Shown here: in pieces, positions 1-9,485 of the stretch
Position numbering within the stretch: position 1 is the first letter of the stretch
How the letters are laid out: each line of letters begins with the position of its first letter
Source: Panaeolus papilionaceus
Taxonomy: Eukaryota > Basidiomycota > Agaricomycetes > Agaricales
DNA: 64,000 nucleotides
Reading direction: 5' to 3'
Assembly (NCBI GenBank): GCA_015501605.1
Contig: JADNRZ010000018.1
Coordinates: forward strand, 62,001-126,000
Position numbers and translations under genes: made by a program
Notes under the pieces: model-generated
Seen by the model: the letters and a program-made list of their open reading frames with translations, nothing else
Database searches by the model: none
What the model was told of the DNA's origin: nothing

Positions 1-763
1 CGAAACGACACATGACACATGCTTATCACTTGAAGGCCCCCCCTCCCCTATTTTCATGATGCACAAAAGTTGTGTCAATTTTTTTTTCTAGGTAAGCATG
101 CATGCCAGTCTTTGCACATTAATATTACTAACCATAGCTTTCATCCCCAGGTCTGGCCTGCTGTCTCATCATCATTCCCCAGCCTACAGTCGGATTACCA
201 GCTGTGGCTATTGTGTGTTTGCTTCATCATTCCCCACAGCCAACCTACGTTTGGATTACTGAATGTGGTTGACTATCTACCTGTCTGCTCTGTGTGTTGG
301 TATCCCCACCACATTTATATTCATTTTCAGTGCGTAAATTATGCTGAATTATTGTCAAAATATTATTCTAACCCTAACCCTAGTCACACATAACTTGTAC
401 TTTTTCCGCTTTTTTTTTCTTTTTCTTTTTCTTTTTCTTTTTTTTTGTCAGTCTCAGTCTCGTTTTTCCTTCTTTTTTTTTTGTCGTATATTCTCTTTCT
501 CATATCTCTAGTCTCCTATCTGTACACTGTCTGCTATTCTCTTGTGTAGATACCGCTTTTCAGCATTATCTACATTGCATTTCTCTTGTCTCATCTACGT
601 GCTGATCGTGTTGTCTGTATCTCCGTCCCTGTTCTCTGTATATACATATCTGTCTCTGTCTCTGTCTCTGCTCTCATATCTACATCTTTCTCTGTTGATA
701 TATACATCTTTTCTCTTTTTCAATACTCTTCTATTTTCATTTTATCTTTGTACATTTTTATCC
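1..763. other. Non-coding left edge with pyrimidine-rich tract
   Basis: No convincing coding region is visible. Positions 369-384 hold two tandem CCCTAA units, a very short telomere-like motif. From about 400 to 760 the plus strand is strongly C/T-rich, with runs of CTTTTT. Such tracts are common just upstream of start codons in basidiomycetes, and this one leads directly to the ATG at 764, so it may be the promoter/5' UTR of that gene. The short open frames here are low-complexity translations of the C/T tract. Confidence 0.5.
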
Positions 764-1220
764 ATGCCCAATACTCAAAACAAAGATTCTGGTGAAGGTG
801 CTGCTCCAGCTGGTGTCCCTGGTGACTTGCCCATCGCCAATTGTACTTGTAAACGTGGGTTAACTACATCAGACTCACCCAAAAACAAGAAAAAGAATAA
901 GCAAGATGAGAGTGCACCTGGTCCCTCAAAATCAAAGAAAGTGAAAAAGCAACGCAAGTAAGTTATACTTGAATACTATTTCAAGATATAGCCATAATAA
1001 TTATTCTTTCAGGACTACAGCAGATAAAAATGCTGAGGTTGATGCTGCCCCAACTCAGGATGCCACTGGGTATGTTACGCTATCTTTTCAGAGTTATATA
1101 ACCTTAACTAATATATATTCATAAGTGTTGAAGCCATATTAATTGCCAAAAAGACCTCTATCACACCTCCTGGCAAAAAGAAGGTTCCAGCTATTCCAGA
1201 GCCCCCACCACCACCATCTA

Positions 1221-1252
<32 letters not shown>

Positions 1253-1680
1253 ACTCCTGAACGCCAGCAACGTCCTGAATCTGAATCAGCTGAGTCTGAA
1301 TCAGATCCTCAAAGTCCACAGCCTCCTCCTAATCAGGTTAAAGAGACTTCTAAAGGCAAAGAAAAGGCAGTTGAGAAAAGCAACAAGGATCAGAAAATGG
1401 GAGGTAGTGATGAAGACAAGGACAAGGAGGGAAGTGATAGATCTCATAACTCTCTGCTTGATGATGGCTATGGCGATGGCTATGGCGATTATTATTATGA
1501 TGATGATGACATTGAGATGTTTGACGAAAAGAGTGACAATGACATCGAGATGGTTGACGAGAGGAGTGATGGTGATAGTGAAGCCAAAGCAGAAGAAGAG
1601 GAGGATGAGGATGAGGATGAGGACGAGATTAAACTTGTTTCAAGTCAAGTGATTAGCAAGTTGAACCTTGATGATGAAGG
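764..1680 (+). CDS. N-terminal exons of KDZ-associated gene (disordered acidic protein)
   Basis: The start is the ATG at 764, directly after the C/T tract. Exon 1 (764-960) encodes a Lys/Ser/Pro-rich segment. It ends at a GTAAGT donor, and exon 2 follows a TTTCAG acceptor near 1012. A second intron (about 1069-1125) leads to exon 3, which has an Ala-Pro repeat and then a long Asp/Glu-rich tail (about 1400-1640), ending near a possible GTATTT donor at 1681. No catalytic domain is seen; the segment should be intrinsically disordered. In KDZ-associated basidiomycete genes such charged N-terminal regions often precede cysteine-cluster domains, and the CxC6-type domain lies downstream at 2780 in the same orientation, so I infer one original gene. 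An inserted element at 1730-2780 separates the parts, and joining the two sides with obvious splice sites does not keep the frame, so the gene is probably broken. Confidence 0.45.
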
Positions 1681-1729
1681 TATTTTCTTTCTTATATTTC
1701 AATTAAACTATTTACTTATAAAATTCTGT

Positions 1730-2780
1730 GAGGACTTTACACTAACCCAAACTTTTTGGCTGAGGCTCAGCCGATGATCAGTTTGTCAGCTGATCATTGG
1801 TTCATAAATTAATATTTTTGCTTATCATATAGTTTAGTGATTAGCTTTATAAACTAATGAACTGAGGCTCAACCGAGGATCGGCTGAGGATCGGCTGAGG
1901 TTGAACTGATACTCAGCTGAGGTCTCAGCTAGTAGTTTCAGTTCTTTCAGCCAAGTATTATCAGTTCACAGAACTGAGGCTCAGCTGAGGCTCAGCTGAT
2001 GATCAGCTGAATATCAGCTCATAATCTATATGTATTGGTTGTGTTATTGTTCTTTGCAGTTTTCTACCTATATTATTACATAATACAGTTTGTCATGCCT
2101 GCATGGCTTGTTTGGTAGCTTTGTTGTGACATATTAGATAACATATTGTGACACATTTGCCAAGAGAATTAGTAATATTGGGAAATCTATCAGCAATCCC
2201 CAGGTATACAATTACTAAATTACTAATACAATGCTTCCTAATTTAGCTAGGTGTGTGACATGTATGTAACATGTCACAATTCAAAATCTGATTTAAGCCA
2301 ACATAAACTGCTGTGACTACATGACATGTGACAAATATTAGGTCACATCCACATACTTTTGGCAATACCTGTGTGACATGTAGTCACTGTCATATTTATT
2401 GTCACAAATACTATAGACTAAAGAAATTACAGTTATATCTAAGTATGTAATATGTGATAATATAGACTAGTGTATGATGTGACATGTCACTGTCACAAGT
2501 ATTGTCAAGTACATGGGGAGGTGGTAGTACATGTATATGATGAGAAAGTGAAACAGTCATAACAACCAGTATCTGATACTCAGCCGATTTTCAGCTGATG
2601 TTGAGCTGATACTCAGCTGATACTTGGCTGATGCTCGGCTGATGCTCGGCTGATGTTCAGCTGATAAAAAGCATTTCTTTTCAAAATATATTATTAAACT
2701 GAGGTTGAGCTGAGGCTCAGCTGATGAGCCGATACTCAGCTGAGGCTTGGCCGAAAGGCTGGTGTTAGTGTGAAGTACTG
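1730..2780. mobile_element. Non-autonomous element with AGCTGAGGCTCAGCT-type arrays (copy A)
   Basis: The ends are imperfect inverted repeats. The left starts GAGGACTTTACACTAACCC. The right, read as reverse complement, starts CAGTACTTCACACTAACACC. Both match the ends of the element at 8422-9214, but in opposite orientation. Inside each end is an array of degenerate 11-12 bp words based on GCTGAGGCTCAGC (about 1760-2030 and 2575-2760), largely self-complementary. The central 500 bp is AT-rich with repeated TGTGACA/TGTCACA words. There is no transposase ORF. No target duplication is visible (AATTCTGT on the left, GTCCTCTT on the right), so the junctions may come from deletion or recombination between two copies rather than a single clean insertion. 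It lies inside the CxC6-type gene. Confidence 0.7.
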
Positions 2781-3682
2781 GTCCTCTTGCAAACCATTGT
2801 GGAGAATCATTTTGTACAACTCATCGTGATGAGTGGGGAAATAGATGCCGTGTTGTCAACTGTGAAAACAATGTAGTTCCCAAAACATGTGCCTGTCCTG
2901 AGCATCAATCACTGTGGAAAAAGCATCAGTTTCAACATAGCAAGACCTACTTGTCAGGGCTATGTCGTGCACTACAGAGACCTGCTGAACGAGAAGCATG
3001 GCAGGGGGAGCTTACAACTCAAAATCAACATCAGCATGATGAAGAACAGGATGATGCTGATACAAGAAAGCACTACTTTGGCTCCAGTTGCTTTTATTGT
3101 GTTGAAACATTATGTGCACCATGTGGTACTGTCATTGCATGGACACTATTTTCAAAGGCAGAGTCTCCCACACAGATTCTTGAGTTTCTATCAGATGTTT
3201 ATCCAACAGCTGAAGAGAAACCAGACTTTGTATGTATTGACAAAGCCTGTATGGTTCTGCGCACAGCTGTAAGAAGTGGGCGCTGGGAAGAATGGGAGGA
3301 TACAACTCGATTTGTTGTGGACTCATATCACTACATCAACCACAAGGCAACTGATCAACTTTGTCGCACATACTGCAATCCAGGACCTGCAGATGGATCA
3401 CAGCCCAACTTAGTAGTTGTGGGATACAATGCAGATAATGAGCCTTATCTTATGCGTGTATTCAATACTCAAGCTTGTGAGCAATTGAATGCATGGTTAG
3501 GAGGCTTTGATTCTATTTTGAAATGTCTAAAGCTTGGCAACTTCCAATGGTTTTTACATGTGATGTTGTACTATCATTCTAAATTTGTTATCAAGAAGAA
3601 AGTTGATGGAGAAGGGGTTCATAATCCAACAGCAGCAGCTGCAGAAGAGGGCAATGATGATACTATAGATAACACTGATTAA
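2780..3682 (+). CDS. CxC6-like cysteine-cluster, KDZ transposase-associated protein (3' part)
   Basis: The open frame runs from at least 2780 (just after the inserted element) to the stop at 3682. It begins with a cysteine/histidine cluster at 2792-2920 (HCGESFC, a TTH motif, RCRVVNC, then CACPEH), followed by a region with YCVETLCAPCG, the motif DSYHYINHKATDQLCR, a CNPGPADGSQPNLV block and FNTQACEQLNAWLGGF. This order is what I know from the CxC6 family of basidiomycete proteins that accompany or fuse to Kyakuja-Dileera-Zisupton (KDZ) transposases. Its biochemical role is unknown; a role in DNA binding or in transposition is inferred from association only. The C-terminus is acidic and Ala-rich. 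There is no usable start codon before the cysteine cluster, so the piece depended on upstream exons now cut off by the element at 1730-2780. Confidence 0.7.
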   Translation, partial: GPLANHCGESFCTTHRDEWGNRCRVVNCENNVVPKTCACPEHQSLWKKHQFQHSKTYLSGLCRALQRPAEREAWQGELTTQNQHQHDEEQDDADTRKHYFGSSCFYCVETLCAPCGTVIAWTLFSKAESPTQILEFLSDVYPTAEEKPDFVCIDKACMVLRTAVRSGRWEEWEDTTRFVVDSYHYINHKATDQLCRTYCNPGPADGSQPNLVVVGYNADNEPYLMRVFNTQACEQLNAWLGGFDSILKCLKLGNFQWFLHVMLYYHSKFVIKKKVDGEGVHNPTAAAAEEGNDDTIDNTD

Positions 3683-3779
3683 CACAACATAGGACACTTG
3701 TAGTTTTAAGTATATACAACATAGCTGAATCAAATGTTAGCACTAGCTGTGATATAAATTGATTTAAATATGAGAGTTG

Positions 3780-4010
3780 ACTGAGTGTTTGAATGTTAGT
3801 TGACATTCAATTGACAGTTGGTTGACATTCGGTTGACAGTCAATCGACTGTCACTATAGTCAATCAACTGTCAACCGAATGTCAACTGAATGTCAACCGA
3901 CTGTCGATCGACAAAACACCTCAAGGTAGCTATTTTCCAAAAAAAACATGGTTTTCAAGAAAAGTCGATCAACAGTCGATCGAATCACCTGGGCCAGTGC
4001 GAAGTACTGC
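3780..4010. repeat. GTTGACATTCGGTTGACAGT array ending in a transposon terminal repeat (copy C)
   Basis: From 3780 to about 3910 the sequence is a dense array of degenerate, self-complementary words built on TTGACA, GTCAAC and TCGACTGTC. A second small cluster (GTCGATCAACAGTCGATC) lies at 3964-3981. The array ends at 3983-4010 with CACCTGGGCCAGTGCGAAGT followed by ACTG. This is almost the same as the terminus at 8914-8941, and related to the ends of the elements at 1730-2780 and 8422-9214. It abuts the truncated protease region of the minus-strand gag gene. No matching left terminus is found nearby. It could be the right end of a larger element containing the CxC6-type gene. Confidence 0.55.
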
Positions 4011-5748
4011 ATCCACATTATGAACAGGGATGGGGTGGCTGAGCTTCCTGGTAGCAATTTGGTTGGACTTGACATACTCTCGATCAATGAACAGACCAGT
4101 AGTGCCAGTGTCAAGCAAGGACTTAACAGATTGAGCTTGATGGGAGTCAGTGGTCTCTATCTCAACCTTCAGGTGAAGGGAGCTAGGTCCAGGTGCAAGA
4201 GAAGAGATGGTGCACGAGGATGGAAGGCAACAACATTCCCATTTGGAGCAACAAGGCTGGCAGGGCAGGGCAGAAGGATCATGGAGGGAGGATGGAGAGG
4301 AGGGAACCTTGTCTTCATCTGGGAGAGATGGAGTCTCATCAACCAGAGGAGCATACTGATTACAAGAGCCAAGGATGACTTTGGGACAGGGTGGAGTTTG
4401 TGCAGGCATTTGCACAGAGACTTCACTTGTCACAGGCTTTCGTAAGGGGGCATGAGTGGTGCAAATAGACAAAGGACCAGGGGAGGGGTCAAGGAAGTGT
4501 GAGAAGGAAGGAGGAAGAGAAGAGAGTGGGCTAGGCACAGGAGGAGGCTGTGGATGGAAGGTGTCATTAGCAGCCAAGTTGAGAGCAACAAGGCAGGCCA
4601 ATTCGTACCAGCCAGAGGAATTGTTATGAGCTGGATGTGAAGCTACCCATTTACTGAGATGATCAGTGATGGAGGGGTGGAGGCCACGGCGAAACTTGAC
4701 CACAATGTAGGAGGGGTCAGAGTAGCCAGCTTCAGCAACAAGGTCACAGAAGGAGTCGACATAATCATCAACAGAACGATCCCCTTGGAAGTAAGAGATA
4801 CCTTCCAAGATGAGGGCAGCAGTTTCCTGCTCACGCAAGGGGAAGAACTCTTTGTGAAAGTCTTCTGCAAAGTGATCCCAAGTTGTGTAAGGGGAGGAAC
4901 CTTCCTCAATGAGCTCAAAGATCCTGCAGGACCATAGAGCAGCTCGACCAGTGGACATGAACATAAGGGCCCAACTAATCATGGTAGACTTGTCAGGAAA
5001 GAGATCTGGATAAAGTCTGAAGTAACCCATGAGAGAGTTGTAGAAGGCTTTGTCCTTGAGGTGATCACTATCATACCAGGGAGGAGGAGCTGGCCTAACC
5101 TTTTCTACAATCATCAAAGGAGTCCCAAGATGATGAGAAGAAGGGTCAGAGGGATGCACTACTCCACTAGGATAACCAGAAGAGGCAGTGAGGAGAGGGG
5201 AAGACACTATTCCACTGGGGCAACCAGAAGAGACAGTAGGAAGGGGAGATCCACTCTATTGGATGACTGAATAGAAGTGGGGGGAAGAGAAGAGGAAGAC
5301 TACTACTAGAAGAAGAAGAAGGATGTTCCATAGGTACACTAATAAAATGAGAAGAAGAAGGAAGAGGGTGGGGAGAAGGTGAAGATTGTTCCATGTTTAC
5401 ACTAGGTAAAGGAAGAGAAGAAGAAGGAGAAAAGTTTCTGTCTACAGTTCCATGGTTTAAAGAGTGTAGTATCCCATCTGTCAGCTGTCCAACAGAGTGG
5501 GAAGGGAGTGGGGGAAAAGTAGAAGAAACAAGGGAGGGAGAAGAAGAAGGGGAAGAAAGAGAAAGAGGAGAGGGATTAAAGGTAGAAGAAAAATAATGAA
5601 GCAAGGAAAGAACAGAAGACCTCAAGTGGGAGATAGCTACCTGTTGGGATTCCTGCTGAGCAAGCATGGAGGATACCTGGTCTTCCAGGGAAGGCAACTG
5701 GGACAGAGAGACAGAAGCAGCTGGAGGTGGTGAAGTATGGAGATCCAT
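4011..5748 (-). pseudogene. Ty3-type retrotransposon gag-protease remnant
   Basis: Reading begins at the ATG at 5748 (Ser/Pro-rich N-terminus, about 180 codons). It shifts frame around 5170-5290 into a 400-codon frame. The second part has a retrotransposon gag core: W-rich helices, then YFQGDRSVDDYVDSFCDLV, then KFRRGLHPSITDHL. It ends with an aspartic protease start, where LLDTGTTGLFID carries the catalytic DTG triad at about 4075-4110. No intact CCHC zinc knuckle is obvious; a Cys-rich patch precedes the protease. Translation continues only to 4010, where an unrelated terminal repeat replaces the rest of the protease and all of pol. The frameshift and 3' truncation make it a remnant. Its LTR at 5879-6227 belongs to the same family as the 3' LTR at 16319. 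Confidence 0.8.
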
Positions 5749-5878
5749 GGTTGCCAGACAGGGAGAGGAGAGGAGAGGGAGAAAGCACAGAGTCTATAAT
5801 GCAGCTGAACAGAAGAAGCAGAACAGAGGATGTAACAGACTGTATGCAGTCTCAGTCTCCAAGGTGACCTCTTTCTAC

Positions 5879-6227
5879 TGTAAGGGCACCTCAGACACAC
5901 ACAAGTCCTGGGGGAGATCCAAAGAGAAAGAGGTAAAGGATCAAACCCAGGTGGAACAGCTATTTAAGTGATGAGCTGGCATTGGCATCAGCCTTGATGC
6001 CAAACAATGCCTTTGGGAATAAATAAAGGGAAACACAAAGGAATGACTATGAAACAGTGGCAACAACTAAATAATGAATGAGTGGCAACTAAAGGAGAGT
6101 GTAATATAATATATATGAGTCCATGGTATGTCCAGATAATGAAATAGAGAAAGGAAAATAGGGGGAAAGAGAGACAGAGAGACAATAATAAGGAAAACAA
6201 TAGGAGGTAGCAGGAGATCCCCTGACA
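5879..6227 (-). repeat. LTR of the minus-strand gag element
   Basis: Read on the minus strand, this 349-bp segment begins TGTCAGGGGATCTCCTGCTA and ends GGTGCCCTTACA, giving the usual TG...CA termini. The same sequence starts the LTR at 16319 on the plus strand. The position just upstream of the gag start (5748), with about 130 bp of leader between, fits a 5' LTR. No second LTR of this copy lies to the left, so a target duplication cannot be checked; the base next to the outer end begins GCTAG. Confidence 0.75.
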
Positions 6228-6760
6228 GCTAGAGGACCTCAATGGCAATGAACTTTCCAGATTCTACAGTGCATGGTGTGTTTGAGTGTTTGCCCCAGGG
6301 GAAGGAACTGAACTGGAAAGGAAACAAGCTGAGTTCATAGCAGTAAAGAAGGACTCACATTAGAGTAACGCAACCTCAATGTTGGAGGATTTAGACAAAC
6401 CCCTTACAGACACACAGACTCTAGTAGACAGCACCATGGAACATTAACTTAAAATTGTTTCACTCATTTAATATCATGGTCACTCTCTTAATCTCTAAAA
6501 CACTCATTTTACTATTTCTCTCAGTGGTATTTTATCATTCAAACAGTCCTAGTTATCTACACCCAGTAGTTTACAGTATATCATAGTTATAGTAGAGTCT
6601 AGATGTCGCAGGAGTGCCAGTAGAGAGCGACAAGGATATCACTTTAGGGAAAAGGGCCGGATAGAATAGGGGCAGTTGCCACCCCCACATGACCCCATAG
6701 TAGAACCAGAAACGATGTAGACTAGGCTACAACAGATCCAACTTGACCTCTCTACACTGT
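6228..6760. other. Inter-element DNA without recognisable gene
   Basis: Between the LTR and the decayed integrase there is no coherent reading frame. It is probably decayed retrotransposon sequence, but I see no motif that proves this. Confidence 0.4.
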
Positions 6761-8380
6761 GATTGCGTGAGCCTGAGGCACCTGTGGGCTCTCCACTGTT
6801 ACTCCTGCTGTTGTAGCACAACCTCCCATCACTCTTTATGTTCAAGAAAGTTCACCTCCACCTTCTGAGTCCTCTCCCTCACCTTTGTCTTCATTCGTTT
6901 CTCCTCCTTCCCTTGATCCATCCAGTCCTTCCTCTGCCCAGAATCCCGTTCCATCCGATGCTGTAACCCCTTATTCCATTATCCCTTGTTCATATGCTGC
7001 CCAAGAGCTTGATAGGTGCTTGTTGCTCATTCCAGAGTGGCATCATACACTCCAGAACCCACCTTCAATCCCAAGTGACAACATACCCTTGTTTCTGCAA
7101 TTCACCACTCAGTTCTTCCTGGATCACAATCGCTTATGGCATCGAAGCTCAGACAACACAAGCTTGTAGTGTGGCTGGATTGTCGCTTATTCATCCTCAC
7201 TGCCACTCACAACCATCTGGGTCATCATGGATACTATGCAATGCTCCAGCTGATCAGTGAACACTACTGGTGGCCTATACTTGGCTCCAATGTTGGCTGG
7301 TTCATCAAGACTTGTCACTTATGCCAACTCAGACAGACCTGGAATGTTCTCATTCCACCTACTGTTGCACCCCCAGCCCCACTTTTCACCAAAGTATACA
7401 TGGACACCGTGCATCTTCCACCATCCAGAGGCTTCAAGTATATCATCCAGGCACATTGTTCAGTCTCCCATTATCTGGAGTATACACCCCTGCATCACAA
7501 ACAAGCCCCAGCGATTGGTGAATGGATTAAACAGGACTTACTACACTGATATGGCACACTTCTGGAGATTGTCACTGATAACAGCCCCCCTATTGTTGCA
7601 GCAGTCGAGTATTTGGCCAAGAAATATCATATTAATCATATTCACGTTTCTGGCTACAACTCCCATGCCAACAGACTTGTTGAATGTCCTCATTTCAATG
7701 TGCATCAAGCTCTGTTCAAAGCTGCCAACGGTGACCAATTGAAGTGGTTGCAAGTTGCGAGTCATGTGTTTTGGGCTGACTGTATCACAACACAATGTCG
7801 CATGGGATGCTCCCCATACTTTGCACTTACAGGCACCCATCCCATCCTCCCATTCAACATTGCTGAGGTGTCCTATCTCCTGCCACCACCCGATTCTGTC
7901 CTATCCACCACTGATCTTATTGCTAGACAAGCAATTGCACTTCAAAAGCGACCTGAAGACCTGGAGTGTATTCATTCAAGAGTATTCAAGGCACAACTCA
8001 AGGCTGCCCGTATCTTTGAACGTGATCACAGGAACACCATCAAGGACTTCAACTTCGCTCAAGGTGACCTTGTCTTGATGAGAAACACAGTGATTGAAAA
8101 GTCCTTGAACCACAAGATGCATCCACAGTATCTGGACCTACTCATCATTATTTCCAGGAACCAAGGAGGCACTTACATACTTGCCGAACTCGATGGCACC
8201 CTCCTTCACCATCCAATCACAGTGTTCCATGTCATTCCCTATTTCCCTCGCCAGTCCATTCTCTTGCCCCCTCTCAATGATCTGATTGATGTATCACAAG
8301 CTTGCCTGCATGAAATGGAAGAATTGACGGAAACAGATGAGAATGATGTCTCCGAGGATATGTTGGAACCAGAGGATTGA
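6760..8380 (+). pseudogene. Decayed Ty3-type integrase (retroelement 1)
   Basis: A Pro/Ser-rich linker (about 6795-6960) leads to integrase. The zinc-binding motif is present near 7200-7325 (HNHLGHHG, then CHLCQ). The catalytic triad follows as MDT at about 7399, VTDNSPP at about 7570 and VECPHFNVHQ at about 7680. The C-terminal region (FAQGDLVLMRNT, then HPITVFHVIPYFP) resembles the GPY/F-like tail seen in Ty3 integrases. It is broken: the frame changes at about 7136-7169, and a TGA at 7547-7549 sits where a Trp codon would be expected. It differs clearly from the chromovirus integrase at 11440-16000, so it is a separate lineage. RT and RNase H of this copy are absent. A polypurine tract follows at 8399-8413. 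Confidence 0.75.
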
Positions 8381-8398
8381 GCAGGGCAGTCAATTTTT

Positions 8399-8413
8399 CA
8401 GCAAGAGGGGAAC
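8399..8413 (+). other. Polypurine tract of retroelement 1
   Basis: The stretch AGCAAGAGGGGAAC lies about 20 bp after the integrase stop, where a Ty3-type polypurine tract precedes a 3' LTR. An almost identical stretch recurs at about 9490-9502. Confidence 0.45.
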
Positions 8414-8421
8414 ATTGTCAA

Positions 8422-9214
8422 CAGTACTTTCCACTGACACAAGCCTTTCAGCTGAGCCTCAGCTGAGCCTCAGCTCATCAGCTGAACCTCAGCTTAACCT
8501 CAGTATAACCATAGATTTTGAAAATAAATATATGTTTATCAGCTGAGGTTCACTTGAGGCTCAGCTGAGGCTCAGCTGAGCATCAGTAGAACTCTAACTT
8601 TGATAGGTATAAGAGAGTTGCTTGATGGTATTGTTTGATAGTAGAAAGCAAGTGTGATAGTTCAGTACTATCTGTCACCAAAGGTCATATCTATGTACAT
8701 ACAAACAATTCACTTGAAATACTAGTGTCACAGCTATGTTATACAGTTTCACATTTATGTGACATGTGACAATATGTGTAGACTGTCACAATCATTGTCA
8801 CAAACATATAAAAAGGATCCTAAAGGTTTCACAGATGATAAAATAGAATAGTGCAATGTGTGACATGAGATTGTCACATATTCTCACACTGCACATTGGC
8901 AGGCAACTGAGAATCACCTGGGCCAGTGCAAAGTAGTGTAACCAGCTCAGCTGAACCTCAGGTGGTAAGTAATCAATACAAGTTACATGACTATTAAAAC
9001 TATAACTAATAAGCTGAGGTTCAGCTGAGCCTCAGCTGCTAGTTTCAGTTTACCTCACTGAGGCTCAGTTAATTTTGGCAGAGAACTTAACCGAGGCTCA
9101 GCTGAGCCTCATTTTACACCAAAAAAAACCATTCTCTACTAGTTTTAGTAATAGAATTAATTGACCTGATAAGCTGAGGCTCAGCTGAAACATTTGGGCT
9201 AGAGTAAAGTCCTC
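8422..9214. mobile_element. 793-bp non-autonomous TIR element with 8-bp target duplication (copy D)
   Basis: The element is bounded by the direct repeat ATTGTCAA at 8414-8421 and 9215-9222. The left end starts CAGTACTTTCCACTGACAC. The right end, reverse-complemented, starts GAGGACTTTACTCTAGCCC. Both then share a TTTCAGCTGAGCCTCAGCT block, so the inverted repeats extend to about 45 bp. Subterminal arrays of GCTGAGCCTCAGC words occupy 8450-8590 and 8945-9190. The middle has TGTGACA/TGTCACA words. Inside, at 8914-8941, lies a second terminus-like block (CACCTGGGCCAGTGCAAAGT) shared with 3983-4010, suggesting nesting or chimerism. It codes for nothing. An 8-bp duplication fits hAT, P and Zisupton/KDZ-class transposases; association with the CxC6-type gene makes KDZ the leading guess. 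Confidence 0.8.
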
Positions 9215-9485
9215 ATTGTCAATGTTTTTTCCTACATTGTTTGACTTCTTATTTTGAAAATGGATACTTTCTTTCAAGCATAATGTTTTATTTATTGACC
9301 TTCATTCTCACCTCCCACTCTTCATTTCATTTCAATCACAGACACAACTTTGCTTCGAAATTCATAGAATAGCTCATCTTTTCATGAACTCCCTTTCACT
9401 GCACTTTCCTATGTTGCTCCCTGCTTCATTCAACAACACCTTCATTATTTGGGGACTATTCGGAGTGACTGAGGACAGTCACTAT
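9215..9485. other. Short gap between element D and the second polypurine tract
   Basis: AT-rich DNA with no coherent frame. If element D is removed, this sequence follows the polypurine tract at 8399-8413, so it is probably the start of the 3' LTR of retroelement 1. Confidence 0.35.

Noticed and set aside
1143..1652. 169-codon open frame with leucine and methionine runs
   Set aside because: It is the off-frame translation of the Pro/Ala-repeat and Asp/Glu-rich exon; the other frame connects to exons on both sides by splice sites.
1760..2760. CRISPR-like interpretation of the regular GCTGAGG repeats
   Set aside because: Units are degenerate, contiguous and self-complementary with no unique spacers, and the organism is a eukaryote.
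1738..2770. CACTA-type ends (CACTA / TAGTG) of the element at 1730
   Set aside because: CACTAAC is present just inside both ends, but homology with the other copies extends several bases further out, and the best copy has an 8-bp rather than a 2-3 bp duplication.
5061..5733. Plus-strand open frames opposite the gag gene (Arg/Glu-rich)
   Set aside because: They are antisense shadows of the Ser/Pro-rich gag coding sequence.
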